Assembly (NCBI GenBank): GCA_022706085.1
Contig: JAKJDF010000002.1
Span: 258,372 to 322,371 of the forward strand
DNA from: Candidatus Latescibacterota bacterium
Lineage (GTDB): Bacteria > Latescibacterota > MWCZ01
Direction: 5' to 3'
DNA: 64,000 nucleotides
Below, piece by piece: positions 18,224 to 27,195 of this stretch. Below the pieces are notes generated by a model. It was not told the DNA's origin, made no database searches, and worked only from the letters and a program-made list of their open reading frames with translations. Every line of letters begins with the position of its first letter. The stretch's first letter is position 1. A program made the translations under genes and the position numbers.

Positions 18224-18567
18224 GGTGGGAGTCTCCTGTTTCGCATGTGGATGCGATGTGCCGCGTTTGAATGCGACTTCGGTGCAAAACGGCACCGGTA
18301 GTATTTATGATACGGACTGCGCGTGTTGCTCGTCCATATCGGGTTGGGTTTTGCGGCGGCCCGCAGATGGCCAATGCGGCACCTGATGGTCTAAGGGCAT
18401 ACCGGCTTCCAAACCTATACGCGCGGCACTTCAGGGATGGTTCCCCATCCCCTGTGGTTTGGTGCGTATTCAGGTACGCTGTACTTTTGTTTCTTGCAAT
18501 GTGCCGCTCAAGTACTTCTGTCAAACCCGCGTTCGTGTCCCGTTCCTTATCAGGAGTTGCACCACCA
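18224..18567. other. Divergent metY/fhs intergenic region
   Basis: This 344-base gap should contain promoters for both the metYXW operon (minus) and fhs (plus). Two hairpins are visible: GGTGC-AAAACG-GCACC at 18281-18296, in the metY leader, and GGGATGG-TTCC-CCATCCC at 18434-18451. TATGAT at 18306-18311 could be a -10 for the plus strand, but its -35 is poor. The conserved cores of SAM-I and SAH riboswitches were looked for in the metY leader and not recognised. Confidence 0.4.
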
Positions 18568-20238
18568 ATGCCTACCGACATCGAGATTGCACAGCGCACT
18601 GCGCTGCGTCCCATCACCGAAGTTGCCGGTGCTCTTGGTCTTTCTCAGGGTGATCTGGAGTTGTACGGGCCCCACAAAGCGAAAATCAGTTTTGATGCCA
18701 TTTCCCGGATCAGCGCGCACAGCCAACCGGGGAAACTTATTCTTGTAACCGCCATGACACCCACCCCGGCCGGCGAGGGGAAAACCACCCTTGCGATCGG
18801 TTTGAGCCAGGCGCTGTGCCGCCTCGGGAAGAAATCCCTGGTGGCGTTGCGGGAGCCCTCTCTCGGACCGGTTTTCGGCGTGAAAGGGGGCGCTACCGGC
18901 GGCGGTTATTCGCAGGTGTTGCCGATGGAGGACATCAACCTGCACTTCACTGGCGACCTTCACGCAGTTACGACGGCGCACAACCTGCTCATCGCGATGC
19001 TGGATAACCATTTGCACCAGGGGAACGCACTCGGGGTTGATGTGCGGTCTATCTGCATGAATCGGACGCTTGATCTGTGCGACCGCGCGCTGCGGAAGGT
19101 GATCGTGGGAACCGGCGGGTATGCCAACGGCGTCGTGCGCGAGAGCGGGTTTGAAATCACTGCAGCAAGCGAGGTGATGGCGATTCTTGCTCTCTCGCGC
19201 GACATGGCTGACCTCAAGGCGCGTCTGGGAAGGATTACGGTGGCGACGACGGGTTCGGGCCGGCCGGTATGTGCGGCTGACCTCGGGGCGGTCGGCGCGA
19301 TGGCGGCGACATTGCGCGATGCGATGAAACCGAATCTTGTACAGACGGTTGAAGGCACGCCCGCACTGATCCATGCCGGGCCATTCGGCAACGTGTCGTT
19401 CGGCTGCAACAGTGTGGTTGCCACGCGGCTGGGGCTGGCCATGAGTGATTACCTCGTCACGGAGGCGGGGTTTGGCAGTGACCTCGGTGCCGAGAAGTTC
19501 ATGAACATCAAATGCCGAACCGCAGGCGTGATGCCGCAGGCGATTGTAATCGCGGCGACGATACGGGCACTTAAGTATCAGGGTGGCGCCGACCTCAAGA
19601 AACTGGAGTCGAAGGATCTGGCCTCTCTTGAAAAAGGCATGCCAAACCTGTTCAAGCACATTGAGAACATGCAGGCGCACGGTGTTTCGCCGATTGTCGG
19701 GTTGAACAGGTTTGCAACGGACGATCAGGAAGAAATCTCTCTCGTTCTGGAGTCGCTCGCGGCGCAGGGGATAAAAGTGGCGCTGGCGGACGTCTGGGCA
19801 AGAGGCGGTGCGGGTGGCGAGGAACTGGCCGCGCTGGTGCTGGACGCCGTGGAGAAGCCGTCGTCCCCGCATTTCCTGTATGAGGACGACCTGCCGCTGG
19901 CGGAAAAGATCAGGAAGATCGCGGTTACGATCTACGGGGCGGACGGGGTCTCATTTGCCGGCACAGCGAAAGCGAAACTGGCGCGGTATGAGGAGCAGGG
20001 GTATGGCAGATTCCCTGTGTGCATCGCGAAGACGCAGAACTCCCTGTCGGACCAACCTGCGCTGAAGGGTCGCCCCAGCGGCTTCACGGTTACCATCAAC
20101 GACGTGAAAGCGGCCACCGGCGCCGGGTTTGTGATTGCGTATGCGGGGAACATCCTCACCATGTTTGGTTTGCCGGAGCATCCGGCAGCCGAGAGGATCG
20201 ATGTCAACGACAGCGGGGAAATCAGCGGGTTGTTTTAG
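18568..20238 (+). CDS. fhs: Formate-tetrahydrofolate ligase
   Basis: Formyl-THF synthetase: ATP + formate + THF gives 10-formyl-THF. ATG 18568, with CAGGAG 11 bases upstream, gives 556 residues, the normal length. The ATP loop is TPTPAGEGKTT; REPSLGPVFGVKGGATGGGY and EDINLHFTGD are diagnostic, as are VRESGFEITAASEVMA and TEAGFGSDLGAEKF. It serves one-carbon metabolism, either assimilating formate or as part of a Wood-Ljungdahl-type methyl branch. No other gene of that pathway is in the window, but a UroD-like methyltransferase-family gene follows 40 bases downstream. Confidence 0.97.
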   Translation: MPTDIEIAQRTALRPITEVAGALGLSQGDLELYGPHKAKISFDAISRISAHSQPGKLILVTAMTPTPAGEGKTTLAIGLSQALCRLGKKSLVALREPSLGPVFGVKGGATGGGYSQVLPMEDINLHFTGDLHAVTTAHNLLIAMLDNHLHQGNALGVDVRSICMNRTLDLCDRALRKVIVGTGGYANGVVRESGFEITAASEVMAILALSRDMADLKARLGRITVATTGSGRPVCAADLGAVGAMAATLRDAMKPNLVQTVEGTPALIHAGPFGNVSFGCNSVVATRLGLAMSDYLVTEAGFGSDLGAEKFMNIKCRTAGVMPQAIVIAATIRALKYQGGADLKKLESKDLASLEKGMPNLFKHIENMQAHGVSPIVGLNRFATDDQEEISLVLESLAAQGIKVALADVWARGGAGGEELAALVLDAVEKPSSPHFLYEDDLPLAEKIRKIAVTIYGADGVSFAGTAKAKLARYEEQGYGRFPVCIAKTQNSLSDQPALKGRPSGFTVTINDVKAATGAGFVIAYAGNILTMFGLPEHPAAERIDVNDSGEISGLF

Positions 20239-20278
20239 GACGGGAGATGGATTCCAACTTCGAACCAGAGGTGCACCG

Positions 20279-21469
20279 ATGACAGCACGTGAACGCTACG
20301 TCAGGCTTTTCCACTTCCAACCCGTTGACTACGTTCCGGACGAGGAATTCGGCTGGTGGGATGAGACGCTGACCGCATGGCACAAGCAGGGTCTTCCAAG
20401 CGAGATAAACGACAACGGGAAAGGCGACTTTTTCTTCGGGTTCGCTCAGACCGACTGGGCGCCGGTGAATCAGGGGTTGATACCCGGATTCGAACACAAA
20501 GTCATCAGTGAGGACGAGAATCACGTCATTTTCGTTGACGGGTCCGGCGTGACTCAAATGGCGAACAAGGGCGGCAGGGCGTCCATCCCGAAGTACATAC
20601 GGTTCCCGCTGGAGACGCGCGACGACTGGGAGGACTTCAAGCGCCGCATGGACCCCACCGACCCGCGGAGGATCCCGAGCAACATTGATGAAATCGTGGA
20701 ACGTCTCAAAACCGCGGAAAACCCGGTTGGCATCGGTATGGGGAGCCTGTTCGGGTGGATACGCAACTGGATGGGGTTTGAGAACCTGGCGATGTTGACC
20801 ATTGACGATCCTGAATGGGTCGAGGAGATGGTGGATTACCTTGCGGATTTCATCATCGCATGTGCTGAGCCGGTGCTCCAGAAAATGGAAAAGGCCGGCG
20901 TCAAACTCGACGTGGTGTCCATGTGGGAGGACATTTGCTTCAACAACGGGCCGATGGTAAGCCCGACGTTTTTCCGGGCTGTGGTGACGCCGCGGTACAA
21001 AAGAATCACGGACCGTGTGCGCAAAGTCGGGTGTGACCTTACGTACCTCGACTGCGACGGCGACGTGACTCAGCTCGTAGGCCCGTGGCTCGAGGGGGGC
21101 GTGAACATCATGTTTCCCATTGAGATCCGCGGTGGTTCTGATCCCCAGCAGATGCGCGACACGTACGGGCACGAAGTTCTGCTCAAAGGCGGCGTCGACA
21201 AGATGGCACTGATCGAGGGCAAGGAGGCGATCCTGGCGGACCTCAAACGGCTGGACCCACTCATTCGAGACGGTGGGTTCATCCCGCACGTGGATCACCG
21301 CGTGCCGCCCGATGTCACGTACGAGAATTACCTCTATTATCTTCGCGAGAAGCGAGCGTGGCTGGGCATACCTGAACCCCCGCCCTACGAGGAGCGCCTG
21401 GAGGAGTTGCGGAAACGTGACGAAATTGCCGCACGGAACTTCACGCGAACGGACACGGTAAAGACGTAG
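20279..21469 (+). CDS. UroD-like methyltransferase-family protein
   Basis: A 396-residue (beta/alpha)8-barrel protein of the uroporphyrinogen decarboxylase superfamily; ATG 20279 follows AGAGGTG. Landmarks are RERYVRLFHFQPVDYVPD, MWEDICFNNGPMVSPTFF, CDLTYLDCDGDVTQLV and LLKGGVDKMALIEG. True HemE decarboxylases have a conserved N-terminal FMRQAGRY block that is absent here, so heme synthesis is unlikely. Related proteins (MtaA/MtbA/MtgA type) move methyl groups to or from corrinoid proteins using zinc, or act on small sugar-like substrates. It lies between fhs and a ferredoxin, which makes methyl-group metabolism plausible. No corrinoid-binding protein is nearby. Confidence 0.75.
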   Translation: MTARERYVRLFHFQPVDYVPDEEFGWWDETLTAWHKQGLPSEINDNGKGDFFFGFAQTDWAPVNQGLIPGFEHKVISEDENHVIFVDGSGVTQMANKGGRASIPKYIRFPLETRDDWEDFKRRMDPTDPRRIPSNIDEIVERLKTAENPVGIGMGSLFGWIRNWMGFENLAMLTIDDPEWVEEMVDYLADFIIACAEPVLQKMEKAGVKLDVVSMWEDICFNNGPMVSPTFFRAVVTPRYKRITDRVRKVGCDLTYLDCDGDVTQLVGPWLEGGVNIMFPIEIRGGSDPQQMRDTYGHEVLLKGGVDKMALIEGKEAILADLKRLDPLIRDGGFIPHVDHRVPPDVTYENYLYYLREKRAWLGIPEPPPYEERLEELRKRDEIAARNFTRTDTVKT

Positions 21470-21506
21470 TGGAGAACCACCACGCCGGTTTGTTCGCGGA
21501 GGCACG

Positions 21507-22343
21507 ATGGCAACACGAAGCATCATCAAGATCGACCAGAGTTTGTGTGACGGGTGCGAGCAGTGCATACCCAACTGCCCCGAAGGCGCGATCCAGGTCA
21601 TTGACGGGAAAGCGCGCCTCGTCAGTGATCTTTTTTGCGATGGTCTCGGGGCGTGTATCGGGCACTGTCCGCAGGGCGCAATAACTATCGAGGAACGAGA
21701 GGCGGAGCCGTACAACGAGTGGCGTGTGATGGCGAATGTCGTGCAGCAGGGAACGAACACGATTGCCGCGCACCTCGCTCATCTGCGCGACCACAACGAA
21801 TTCGACCTGCTTGCCGAAGCGCTTGCGTATTTGAAGGAGAATGGTATTCCTGTGCCGCCAACCGGCGGCGGGAAGGTCATCGCCACCATGGCTCCAGCGG
21901 CGTGTCCGGGGTCGAAAACAGTGGACCTGCGCGAGGCGTCCGCCCCGCTTTCCGGCGAAACCGTTACGGGGTTGCCCACTCAGTTGCGGCAGTGGCCGGT
22001 CCAGATAACCCTGGTGCCGCCCCACGCGCCTTTCCTCAACGGGTGCGACCTTCTGATCGCGGCGGATTGCGTTCCGTTCGCATACCCCGATTTTCATCAG
22101 GAGCTTCTGAAGGGTAAGGTTCTTCTCGTCGGGTGTCCGAAACTGGATGACGTGCGGCCGTACGAGGAGAAGCTTACGCAGATTTTTGCGCAGAATGAGG
22201 TGAAATCCATCACGTATGCCCGTATGGAAGTTCCCTGCTGCGGGGGCTTTGTTCCAGTGATCCGCCGCGCGCTGGCGGCGAGTGGGAAAGAAATCCCGTT
22301 TCAGGATATTGTGATCGGAATTCGGGGAAACCGACTGAACTGA
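21507..22343 (+). CDS. 2[4Fe-4S] ferredoxin-domain protein
   Basis: A 278-residue protein with two cluster motifs at the N-terminus: CDGCEQCIPNCP (about residues 14-25) and CDGLGACIGHCP (about 44-55). Together they give eight cysteines for two [4Fe-4S] clusters. The rest is a 200-residue domain with further cysteines (MAPAACPGS, VGCPKLDD, VPCCGGFVPV), so more metal binding is possible. GCGGAGGCACG precedes ATG. It follows the UroD-like gene by about 37 bases and ends at a strong terminator, so fhs-UroD-ferredoxin is one unit. Similar stand-alone proteins occur in anaerobes as electron carriers of unknown partner. Confidence 0.8.
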   Translation: MATRSIIKIDQSLCDGCEQCIPNCPEGAIQVIDGKARLVSDLFCDGLGACIGHCPQGAITIEEREAEPYNEWRVMANVVQQGTNTIAAHLAHLRDHNEFDLLAEALAYLKENGIPVPPTGGGKVIATMAPAACPGSKTVDLREASAPLSGETVTGLPTQLRQWPVQITLVPPHAPFLNGCDLLIAADCVPFAYPDFHQELLKGKVLLVGCPKLDDVRPYEEKLTQIFAQNEVKSITYARMEVPCCGGFVPVIRRALAASGKEIPFQDIVIGIRGNRLN

Positions 22344-22365
22344 TCGCGAAGATGCGTCTGGTAAC

Positions 22366-22403
22366 CACGGGGCGTGGCCGATGCTACGCCCCGTGATATT
22401 TTT
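22366..22403 (+). terminator. Rho-independent terminator
   Basis: A perfect 10-base stem, CACGGGGCGT with ACGCCCCGTG around a 10-base loop, is followed by ATATTTTTAG. It closes the fhs-UroD-ferredoxin unit. Confidence 0.85.
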
Positions 22404-22458
22404 AGACTGTCCGTTCTGATTTTCCGAATCCTTCATCCGCCCTTACCGTAAGGTTGTC

Positions 22459-23415
22459 ATGGTTTCCGATTCCACCGCGACTCCGCTGGCCGCTTCCGTC
22501 GTTATCATGACAAACGAGCGTGAGTATGACCTCATGCGTTCGGTCACGGCGTTGCTCGCACAGGCTGACCCGTCCTGGGAACTCATCGTAGTAGATGACA
22601 CGCCCGTGCTTTCGCCCGCGATGCAGGCATTTCTCGCGGAAAACGCCGCCAAGTTCCGGTATGTCCGGCTCACGACGAAGAACCTCCCGCGTGCCGGAAA
22701 TGTAGGCATCACGCTGGCCCGGGGCCGGATCGTGATATTCGTCGACGACGATGTGATTCCGTGTGGAGGCTTCGTCGCGCGCCACGTGGCTGCCTACACG
22801 GATTCCTCCGTCGGCGGCGTGATGGGACGCATCCGTCAGCACAATTTCCCCGAGTGGGAACCGGACCCGAACCCGAGGGACATGGGCTTCAACGCCTTCT
22901 GGCACAAACACTTCAACTGGAGGACGCGCCAGCCAATCGCGATGACGCGCGGCTGCAACATGTCCTTCCGGCGAGACGTGCTGTTTGAAGTTGGCGGATG
23001 CGACGAGCAGTTCGTTGCGGAGGGGATGCGCTGGGATACCGACCTTGGGTACTGCGTTCGCCAGGCGGGCTACACGATCATGTACGAGCCTGACGCGTGG
23101 CTGGAGCACCTGTATGTACCCCGGGGAGGAGCGCGGAGCCGTGGGCTGGACCTCAAGAGGACGGAGAAGTATTACCAGAACAATTTCTACTTTCTTTACA
23201 AACACCGTCCGCCCTTCTGGAGCGCGGCGTACTACACGCTGGCGGTGTTTCTGGCGGGCTACGTGAGAAAGGAAGTCATACGGCAACCGGCCCTGCTGTG
23301 GAAGATTCCGCGCATGATGTATCGGGGCATGCGTTCCGCGAAGCGTCTTGCCCGCAACATTCCCGCCACCTTTCTTCCGGCCCGGGTGCCGGACGCCGCC
23401 CCGGGGGAAGCATGA
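22459..23415 (+). CDS. Family 2 glycosyltransferase
   Basis: A 318-residue GT-A-fold glycosyltransferase. The nucleotide-binding entry is ASVVIMTNEREYDLMRSV, the metal motif is IVIFVDDDVIPC, and the acceptor-side pieces are AMTRGCNMSFRRDVLFEVGG and GMRWDTDLGYCVRQAG. A hydrophobic C-terminal segment (about 255-272) may hold it at the membrane. It probably adds sugars during surface polysaccharide or glycolipid synthesis. Its stop overlaps the start of the PD-(D/E)XK-like gene (ATGA). Confidence 0.88.
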   Translation: MVSDSTATPLAASVVIMTNEREYDLMRSVTALLAQADPSWELIVVDDTPVLSPAMQAFLAENAAKFRYVRLTTKNLPRAGNVGITLARGRIVIFVDDDVIPCGGFVARHVAAYTDSSVGGVMGRIRQHNFPEWEPDPNPRDMGFNAFWHKHFNWRTRQPIAMTRGCNMSFRRDVLFEVGGCDEQFVAEGMRWDTDLGYCVRQAGYTIMYEPDAWLEHLYVPRGGARSRGLDLKRTEKYYQNNFYFLYKHRPPFWSAAYYTLAVFLAGYVRKEVIRQPALLWKIPRMMYRGMRSAKRLARNIPATFLPARVPDAAPGEA

Positions 23416-23906
23416 CCGGTGAAATCCCGCCCGTTGGTACGCATACCCACGTGCAGAAGCTTCTTCTCTCCTGGGGGCGACAGATTGGACACCGCGTGTG
23501 GGTGGCGAAAGGTGATCGAGGGCGGTACTGCGAAGGCCGCTTTCTGGCTGACGGGTGTATTGAACGCATACCCACGTTCATGCCGGCCCGCGTGCTCGCG
23601 ATTCTCGAGAACGTGGATGTCGTCTGGTTTCCGTCGTCGGGGGCGGTGCCGGTTGCGTTGTTCGAGGTGGAGCACTCGACGGGTATTCTCGGGGGCCTGA
23701 TGCGCATGAATGACGTGGTAACGACACTCGTGCCTCCCGTGGAAGGATGGCGCTTTTTTGTTGTTGCACCGGCGCGCAGAATTTCGAGATTCAACGGCGA
23801 ACTTGCCCGTCCGACGTTCCAGGCCAGCGGGCTGGCCCGGGTTTGCCGGTTTCTCAGCTATGACCACGTTGTTGAGGGAATGCGGAACAACCTTCCGCTT
23901 CGTTGA
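23412..23906 (+). CDS. PD-(D/E)XK-like nuclease-fold protein
   Basis: A 164-residue protein beginning in the ATGA overlap. The core reads ENVDVVWFPSSGAVPVALF followed by EVEHSTGILGGLMRMNDV: an aspartate in a strand, a short turn, then E-V-E in the next strand, which is the metal site layout of the PD-(D/E)XK superfamily with glutamate in place of lysine. A following FFVVAPARRISRFNGELARP stretch and CRFLSYDHV agree with a family of restriction-endonuclease-like proteins that I recognise only by pattern. DNA cleavage has to be treated as inference. Its operon partners (GT2 and a radical SAM maturase) do not suggest restriction. Confidence 0.55.
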   Translation: MTGEIPPVGTHTHVQKLLLSWGRQIGHRVWVAKGDRGRYCEGRFLADGCIERIPTFMPARVLAILENVDVVWFPSSGAVPVALFEVEHSTGILGGLMRMNDVVTTLVPPVEGWRFFVVAPARRISRFNGELARPTFQASGLARVCRFLSYDHVVEGMRNNLPLR

Positions 23907-23911
23907 CCACC

Positions 23912-25033
23912 ATGGCGCTCCATCCGGTCATTCAGAACCTCGGTGTGCTGGTGAAACCGGCCTCCGCCCGATGCAATCTCGCGTGCACGTACTGCTTCTA
24001 CCACGAACGTGAGAGCGACCCCTATGCGCGCGTCGGCTCCCGTCGGATGTCGGAATCGGTTCTGGAGCGCTTTCTGGCGGAATACCTTCCCCTCGCCGGA
24101 TTGCAGCCGACTCTTGGCTGGCAGGGAGGAGAGCCGCTCCTTGCCGGGTTGAAGTTCTTCGAGCGCATGGTTGAATTGCAGGAGGAACTGCGGGACAGAT
24201 CTCAGACGATCTCCCACGCCATTCAGACGAATGGAACGTTGATTGACGACGACTGGGCTCGATTTTTCCACGATCATCGAATGCTTGTCGGATTGAGCAT
24301 TGACGGTCCGCCAGACCTGCACGATGCATACCGTCTGGATTCGGCCGGACGGGGAACACACGCCCGGCTGATGGAAGTTGCCGAGACACTGTTCCGGAAC
24401 GGAGCCGAGGTGAATGTGCTGTGCACCGTGAATCGCGCGACCGCGCGGAAGCCGGAGGCGGTGTTTCGGTACCTGGTTGCGCAGGGATTTCAGTGGCTGC
24501 AGTTTATTCCGGTTGTTGAGCGGCTGCCGAATGGACAACCGGCTCCGTTCTCGGTGACTCCTGCACAGTATGGCGAGTTCTTGAAGCGCATATTTGACCT
24601 CTGGTGGAACGACGGCACGCCCCAGGTATCGGTACGGCTTTTCGACGAGATCGTATCGGCCGCGATGGGACACCCTCCCATGATGTGCCAGTTGCGTGAG
24701 GCATGCGGCGGAATTTACGTTGTGGTCGAATACAACGGCGATGTGTATCCCTGTGATTTTTTCGTGGAAGAGCGCTGGAGGCTAGGCAATCTCACGGAAA
24801 CTCCTCTTGCGGAACTCGTTAACGGCGAGGTGTTACGCAGATTCGCCGAAGTCAAACCAAGGGCCACACCGGCGTGCGATTCGTGTCCCTACCTCACGTT
24901 CTGCCAGCGCGGATGTCCCCATTACCGCGCAATTGGCGACCGATTCCTCGACCGCGATTACCTGTGCGAGGGGTACCGGCGGTTCTACGCCCACGCCCTG
25001 CCAAAACTGGCGGCGAAGCTCGGACGGAAGTGA
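23912..25033 (+). CDS. Radical SAM/SPASM protein, anaerobic sulfatase-maturase type
   Basis: Radical SAM motif CNLACTYCFY (Cys21, 25, 28) and the GWQGGEPLL, AIQTNGTLID and GLSIDGPPDLHD blocks match the anSME family, which converts a Cys or Ser in sulfatases to formylglycine. The C-terminal SPASM region binds extra clusters through VYPCDFFVEERWRLGN, CDSCPYLTFCQRGCPHYR and YLCEGYRRFY. At about 373 residues it has standard length. ATG 23912 is chosen; TTG 23903 overlaps the previous stop and is also possible. No sulfatase gene is in the window, so the substrate lies elsewhere or differs. Confidence 0.88.
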   Translation: MALHPVIQNLGVLVKPASARCNLACTYCFYHERESDPYARVGSRRMSESVLERFLAEYLPLAGLQPTLGWQGGEPLLAGLKFFERMVELQEELRDRSQTISHAIQTNGTLIDDDWARFFHDHRMLVGLSIDGPPDLHDAYRLDSAGRGTHARLMEVAETLFRNGAEVNVLCTVNRATARKPEAVFRYLVAQGFQWLQFIPVVERLPNGQPAPFSVTPAQYGEFLKRIFDLWWNDGTPQVSVRLFDEIVSAAMGHPPMMCQLREACGGIYVVVEYNGDVYPCDFFVEERWRLGNLTETPLAELVNGEVLRRFAEVKPRATPACDSCPYLTFCQRGCPHYRAIGDRFLDRDYLCEGYRRFYAHALPKLAAKLGRK

Positions 25034-25171
25034 GATCAGCACTCGTCGGCCGCCGCCGTCCTTTCGGCCACGCACGAACCTCGCTACCTTTCCATGTGAG
25101 TGATTTTCGGGTGATTCGAACTGCCTGCGCCTTTCCGGCGACGGTTGCCGGAGGCAAGAACGGGGGACCCC

Positions 25172-26134
25172 ATGGGACATTGCACTCCACGCGTCGTGGC
25201 TCTGCTGGCTTTCGCCGTTCTTGTGAGCGGATGCGCCTCAACGACTGTGCAGGTGAAAGTGCTTCGTCCTGCGGAAATCGATCTGGGGGGCATTCGGCGC
25301 ATCGCTCTGGGAGAGATTTCCGGAACCGGTGGCGAAGAACTGGCAGGGACGCTGGCGACGGGTCTGTTCAATACCGGGCGATTTGAAATCCTGGACCGTC
25401 AGCATCTGGAAACCCTCGTGCGGGAGCATCAGCTCGCAGCAGGGGGCCTTGTGAATCCGGAAACAGCCGCCCAGACCGGCAGCCTGGTGGGAAGTGCGGC
25501 GATTGTTCTGGGACGCGTGACGGAACACCGGTTCACGGAAACGCTTGAAGTCGGCAGCCCGAAAAAAGACGGCGAAGGGAACGAACACCGGAAGTACACC
25601 AGGCGCGGCACCGCGAGAGTTGCCGCCACACTTCAGATTACGGATATCGCGACCGGTCGTGTGATCGCCATTCGGCAACCGACCGCGGTGAAATCGGCCG
25701 CGTTGACTTCTACTGATGCGATTCCCGGGCATATTGACCCGAGTCCGCTCCTTGCGGCCGCGCGTGAGAAATGCGTGGCCGATTTCCTTCGTGCCGTCGC
25801 ACCGCACGAAGTGAGCGAGAGTGTTGAGTTTGAGGACGATGACGACCTCCCCGGAACGAAACGCGGCATTGAGTTCGCGAAGGGGGGAGATCTGGAACGG
25901 GCCGTTACGGCGTTCCAAGAGGTGGTTGCGTTGCATTCCACGAAGGCGCGGACGCATTACAATCTTGGCCTCGCCCTCCTTTGCCTTGGCCGCTACGACG
26001 AGGCTATTGCCTCCCTCGACCTCGCGTACGGCATGACTGCGTCCCGCAAGTACGCAAGAGCACTCGCACGGGCCCGCGAGTGGAAAGCCAACGCGGAACG
26101 GCTTCGGCAGCAGAGCGCACCGGGAACTCCGTGA
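25172..26134 (+). CDS. Lipoprotein with CsgG-like domain and TPR repeats
   Basis: The start at 25172 gives a clear lipoprotein signal, VVALLAFAVLVSGC, with lipidated cysteine at about residue 21. Residues about 35-190 resemble the CsgG/curli-assembly domain: IRRIALGEISGTGGEELAGT, LFNTGRFEILDRQHLETLV and IVLGRVTEHR. Residues about 240-300 form one or two tetratricopeptide units (ERAVTAFQEVVALHSTKART, YNLGLALLCLGRYDEAIASL). CsgG itself forms an outer-membrane export pore; whether this hybrid does is unknown. It is probably anchored in the outer membrane facing the periplasm. Confidence 0.8.
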   Translation: MGHCTPRVVALLAFAVLVSGCASTTVQVKVLRPAEIDLGGIRRIALGEISGTGGEELAGTLATGLFNTGRFEILDRQHLETLVREHQLAAGGLVNPETAAQTGSLVGSAAIVLGRVTEHRFTETLEVGSPKKDGEGNEHRKYTRRGTARVAATLQITDIATGRVIAIRQPTAVKSAALTSTDAIPGHIDPSPLLAAAREKCVADFLRAVAPHEVSESVEFEDDDDLPGTKRGIEFAKGGDLERAVTAFQEVVALHSTKARTHYNLGLALLCLGRYDEAIASLDLAYGMTASRKYARALARAREWKANAERLRQQSAPGTP

Positions 26135-26200
26135 TGACCGCGGGGATTCCGCAGACCCGACAGAACGGCAAGGCGTCGAGGAGCGGTTGTTGCTTTCAGG

Positions 26201-27115
26201 GTGAGTACTGGAGGTGCTGTGGAACACGCCTGTTTTGAACTTGCCCCGACCGTTTTCACCGGTACCCGGGTCAGAACCGGGTTTCACTGCCACACGGTGA
26301 ATTCCGACGGTGGCCTTTCACCTGCCGATACTGTACGAACGTATCGCGAGCGTGGCTTCAGGGCGCTCTGCATTACCGATCACCGTCACGTGACGCACAC
26401 GGAAGATCTCTCGGATGCGGAGTTCATCTGCCTTCCGTCGACGGAAAACGGCGGCATGCCGGATATCCTCGCCGTTGGGGTGGAATCATCAGTTGACACG
26501 ACGCTCCCGTTTGCGGAGCGGGCGCGTCTCCTGGCCGCGCAGGGCGGGTTCATCGTAGCTGCGCATCCCACCTATTGCGCTGCGTTGCCGCAGGATTACC
26601 TCGATTGCGAGTACCTCCAGGCGCTCGAGATCTACAACGCGTACTGTGACAACGCCTACGTGAACGGCTACGCGACAGAACTCTGGGACATGCTGCTCGG
26701 GCAGGGCAAGCGGGTACTGGGACTGGCGGGAGATGACGCGCATTTGAATCCCGAGAAGGGGTACTATTCACACGCCGGGCTCGGCTGGATTGAGGTATGG
26801 GCACGCGAATTCTCCGAACCTGCGCTGGTTGCTGCGATGAAACAGGGTGCGTTTTTCTCCACACAGGGGCCGGTGTTTGAAACGATCGAAGTGGAACGCA
26901 CTGCCATCCGCGTGACATGCAGCCCGGTGAAACAGGTGCGCTGGAGGACGTTCGGCCACGCCGGGTTCGTGGACCATGCTCCCGAGGGTGGCTCCCTGAC
27001 GCAGTCGGAACTTCCCGACTGGCTCAAAACACGGGTGTTCGTGCGTATTGAGTTGCTCGACCACCGCGGGAGACGCGCCTGGTCGAACCCTTTCTTCCTC
27101 CGAGAGGCAGAGTGA
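26201..27115 (+). CDS. PHP-domain phosphoesterase-like protein, second copy
   Basis: A 304-residue PHP protein with metal motifs GFHCHTVNSDGG, CITDHRHVT, AAHPTY and AGDDAH, and a beta-rich C-terminal domain like that of the protein at 8.3-9.2 kb. Two GTG starts compete. GTG 26201 has only AGG directly before it; GTG 26219 has GGAGG four bases upstream and would give 298 residues. The hydrolysed substrate is unknown. A terminator-like hairpin follows 25 bases after the stop. Confidence 0.8.
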   Translation: MSTGGAVEHACFELAPTVFTGTRVRTGFHCHTVNSDGGLSPADTVRTYRERGFRALCITDHRHVTHTEDLSDAEFICLPSTENGGMPDILAVGVESSVDTTLPFAERARLLAAQGGFIVAAHPTYCAALPQDYLDCEYLQALEIYNAYCDNAYVNGYATELWDMLLGQGKRVLGLAGDDAHLNPEKGYYSHAGLGWIEVWAREFSEPALVAAMKQGAFFSTQGPVFETIEVERTAIRVTCSPVKQVRWRTFGHAGFVDHAPEGGSLTQSELPDWLKTRVFVRIELLDHRGRRAWSNPFFLREAE

Positions 27116-27139
27116 GTCGGCGTTATGGCGTTGCACGCT

Positions 27140-27164
27140 AAGGGCACCCGTGACAGGTGCCTTT
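27140..27164 (+). terminator. Terminator-like hairpin
   Basis: AAGGGCACC and GGTGCCTTT arms with a seven-base loop follow the second PHP gene. The run of T is short, so efficiency is uncertain. Confidence 0.5.
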
Positions 27165-27195
27165 AGCTGCGGATTTCCCGCCCTGCGCGTTTGTC

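Noticed and set aside
18224-18430. Possible SAM or SAH riboswitch in the metY leader
   Set aside because: Hairpins are present, but none of the conserved core sequences of the known classes could be found by eye. A covariance-model search would decide.
20279-21469. Uroporphyrinogen decarboxylase HemE
   Set aside because: The N-terminal arginine-rich HemE signature is absent and the gene lies in a C1/iron-sulfur context; the same applies to the copy at 58361-59467.
20222-21760. 512-residue minus-strand open frame
   Set aside because: It runs antisense to the UroD-like gene, which has clear family motifs; no family was recognised in the antisense product.
23412-23906. Restriction-modification system involving the PD-(D/E)XK-like protein
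   Set aside because: No methyltransferase or specificity gene is nearby, and its operon partners are a glycosyltransferase and a radical SAM enzyme.
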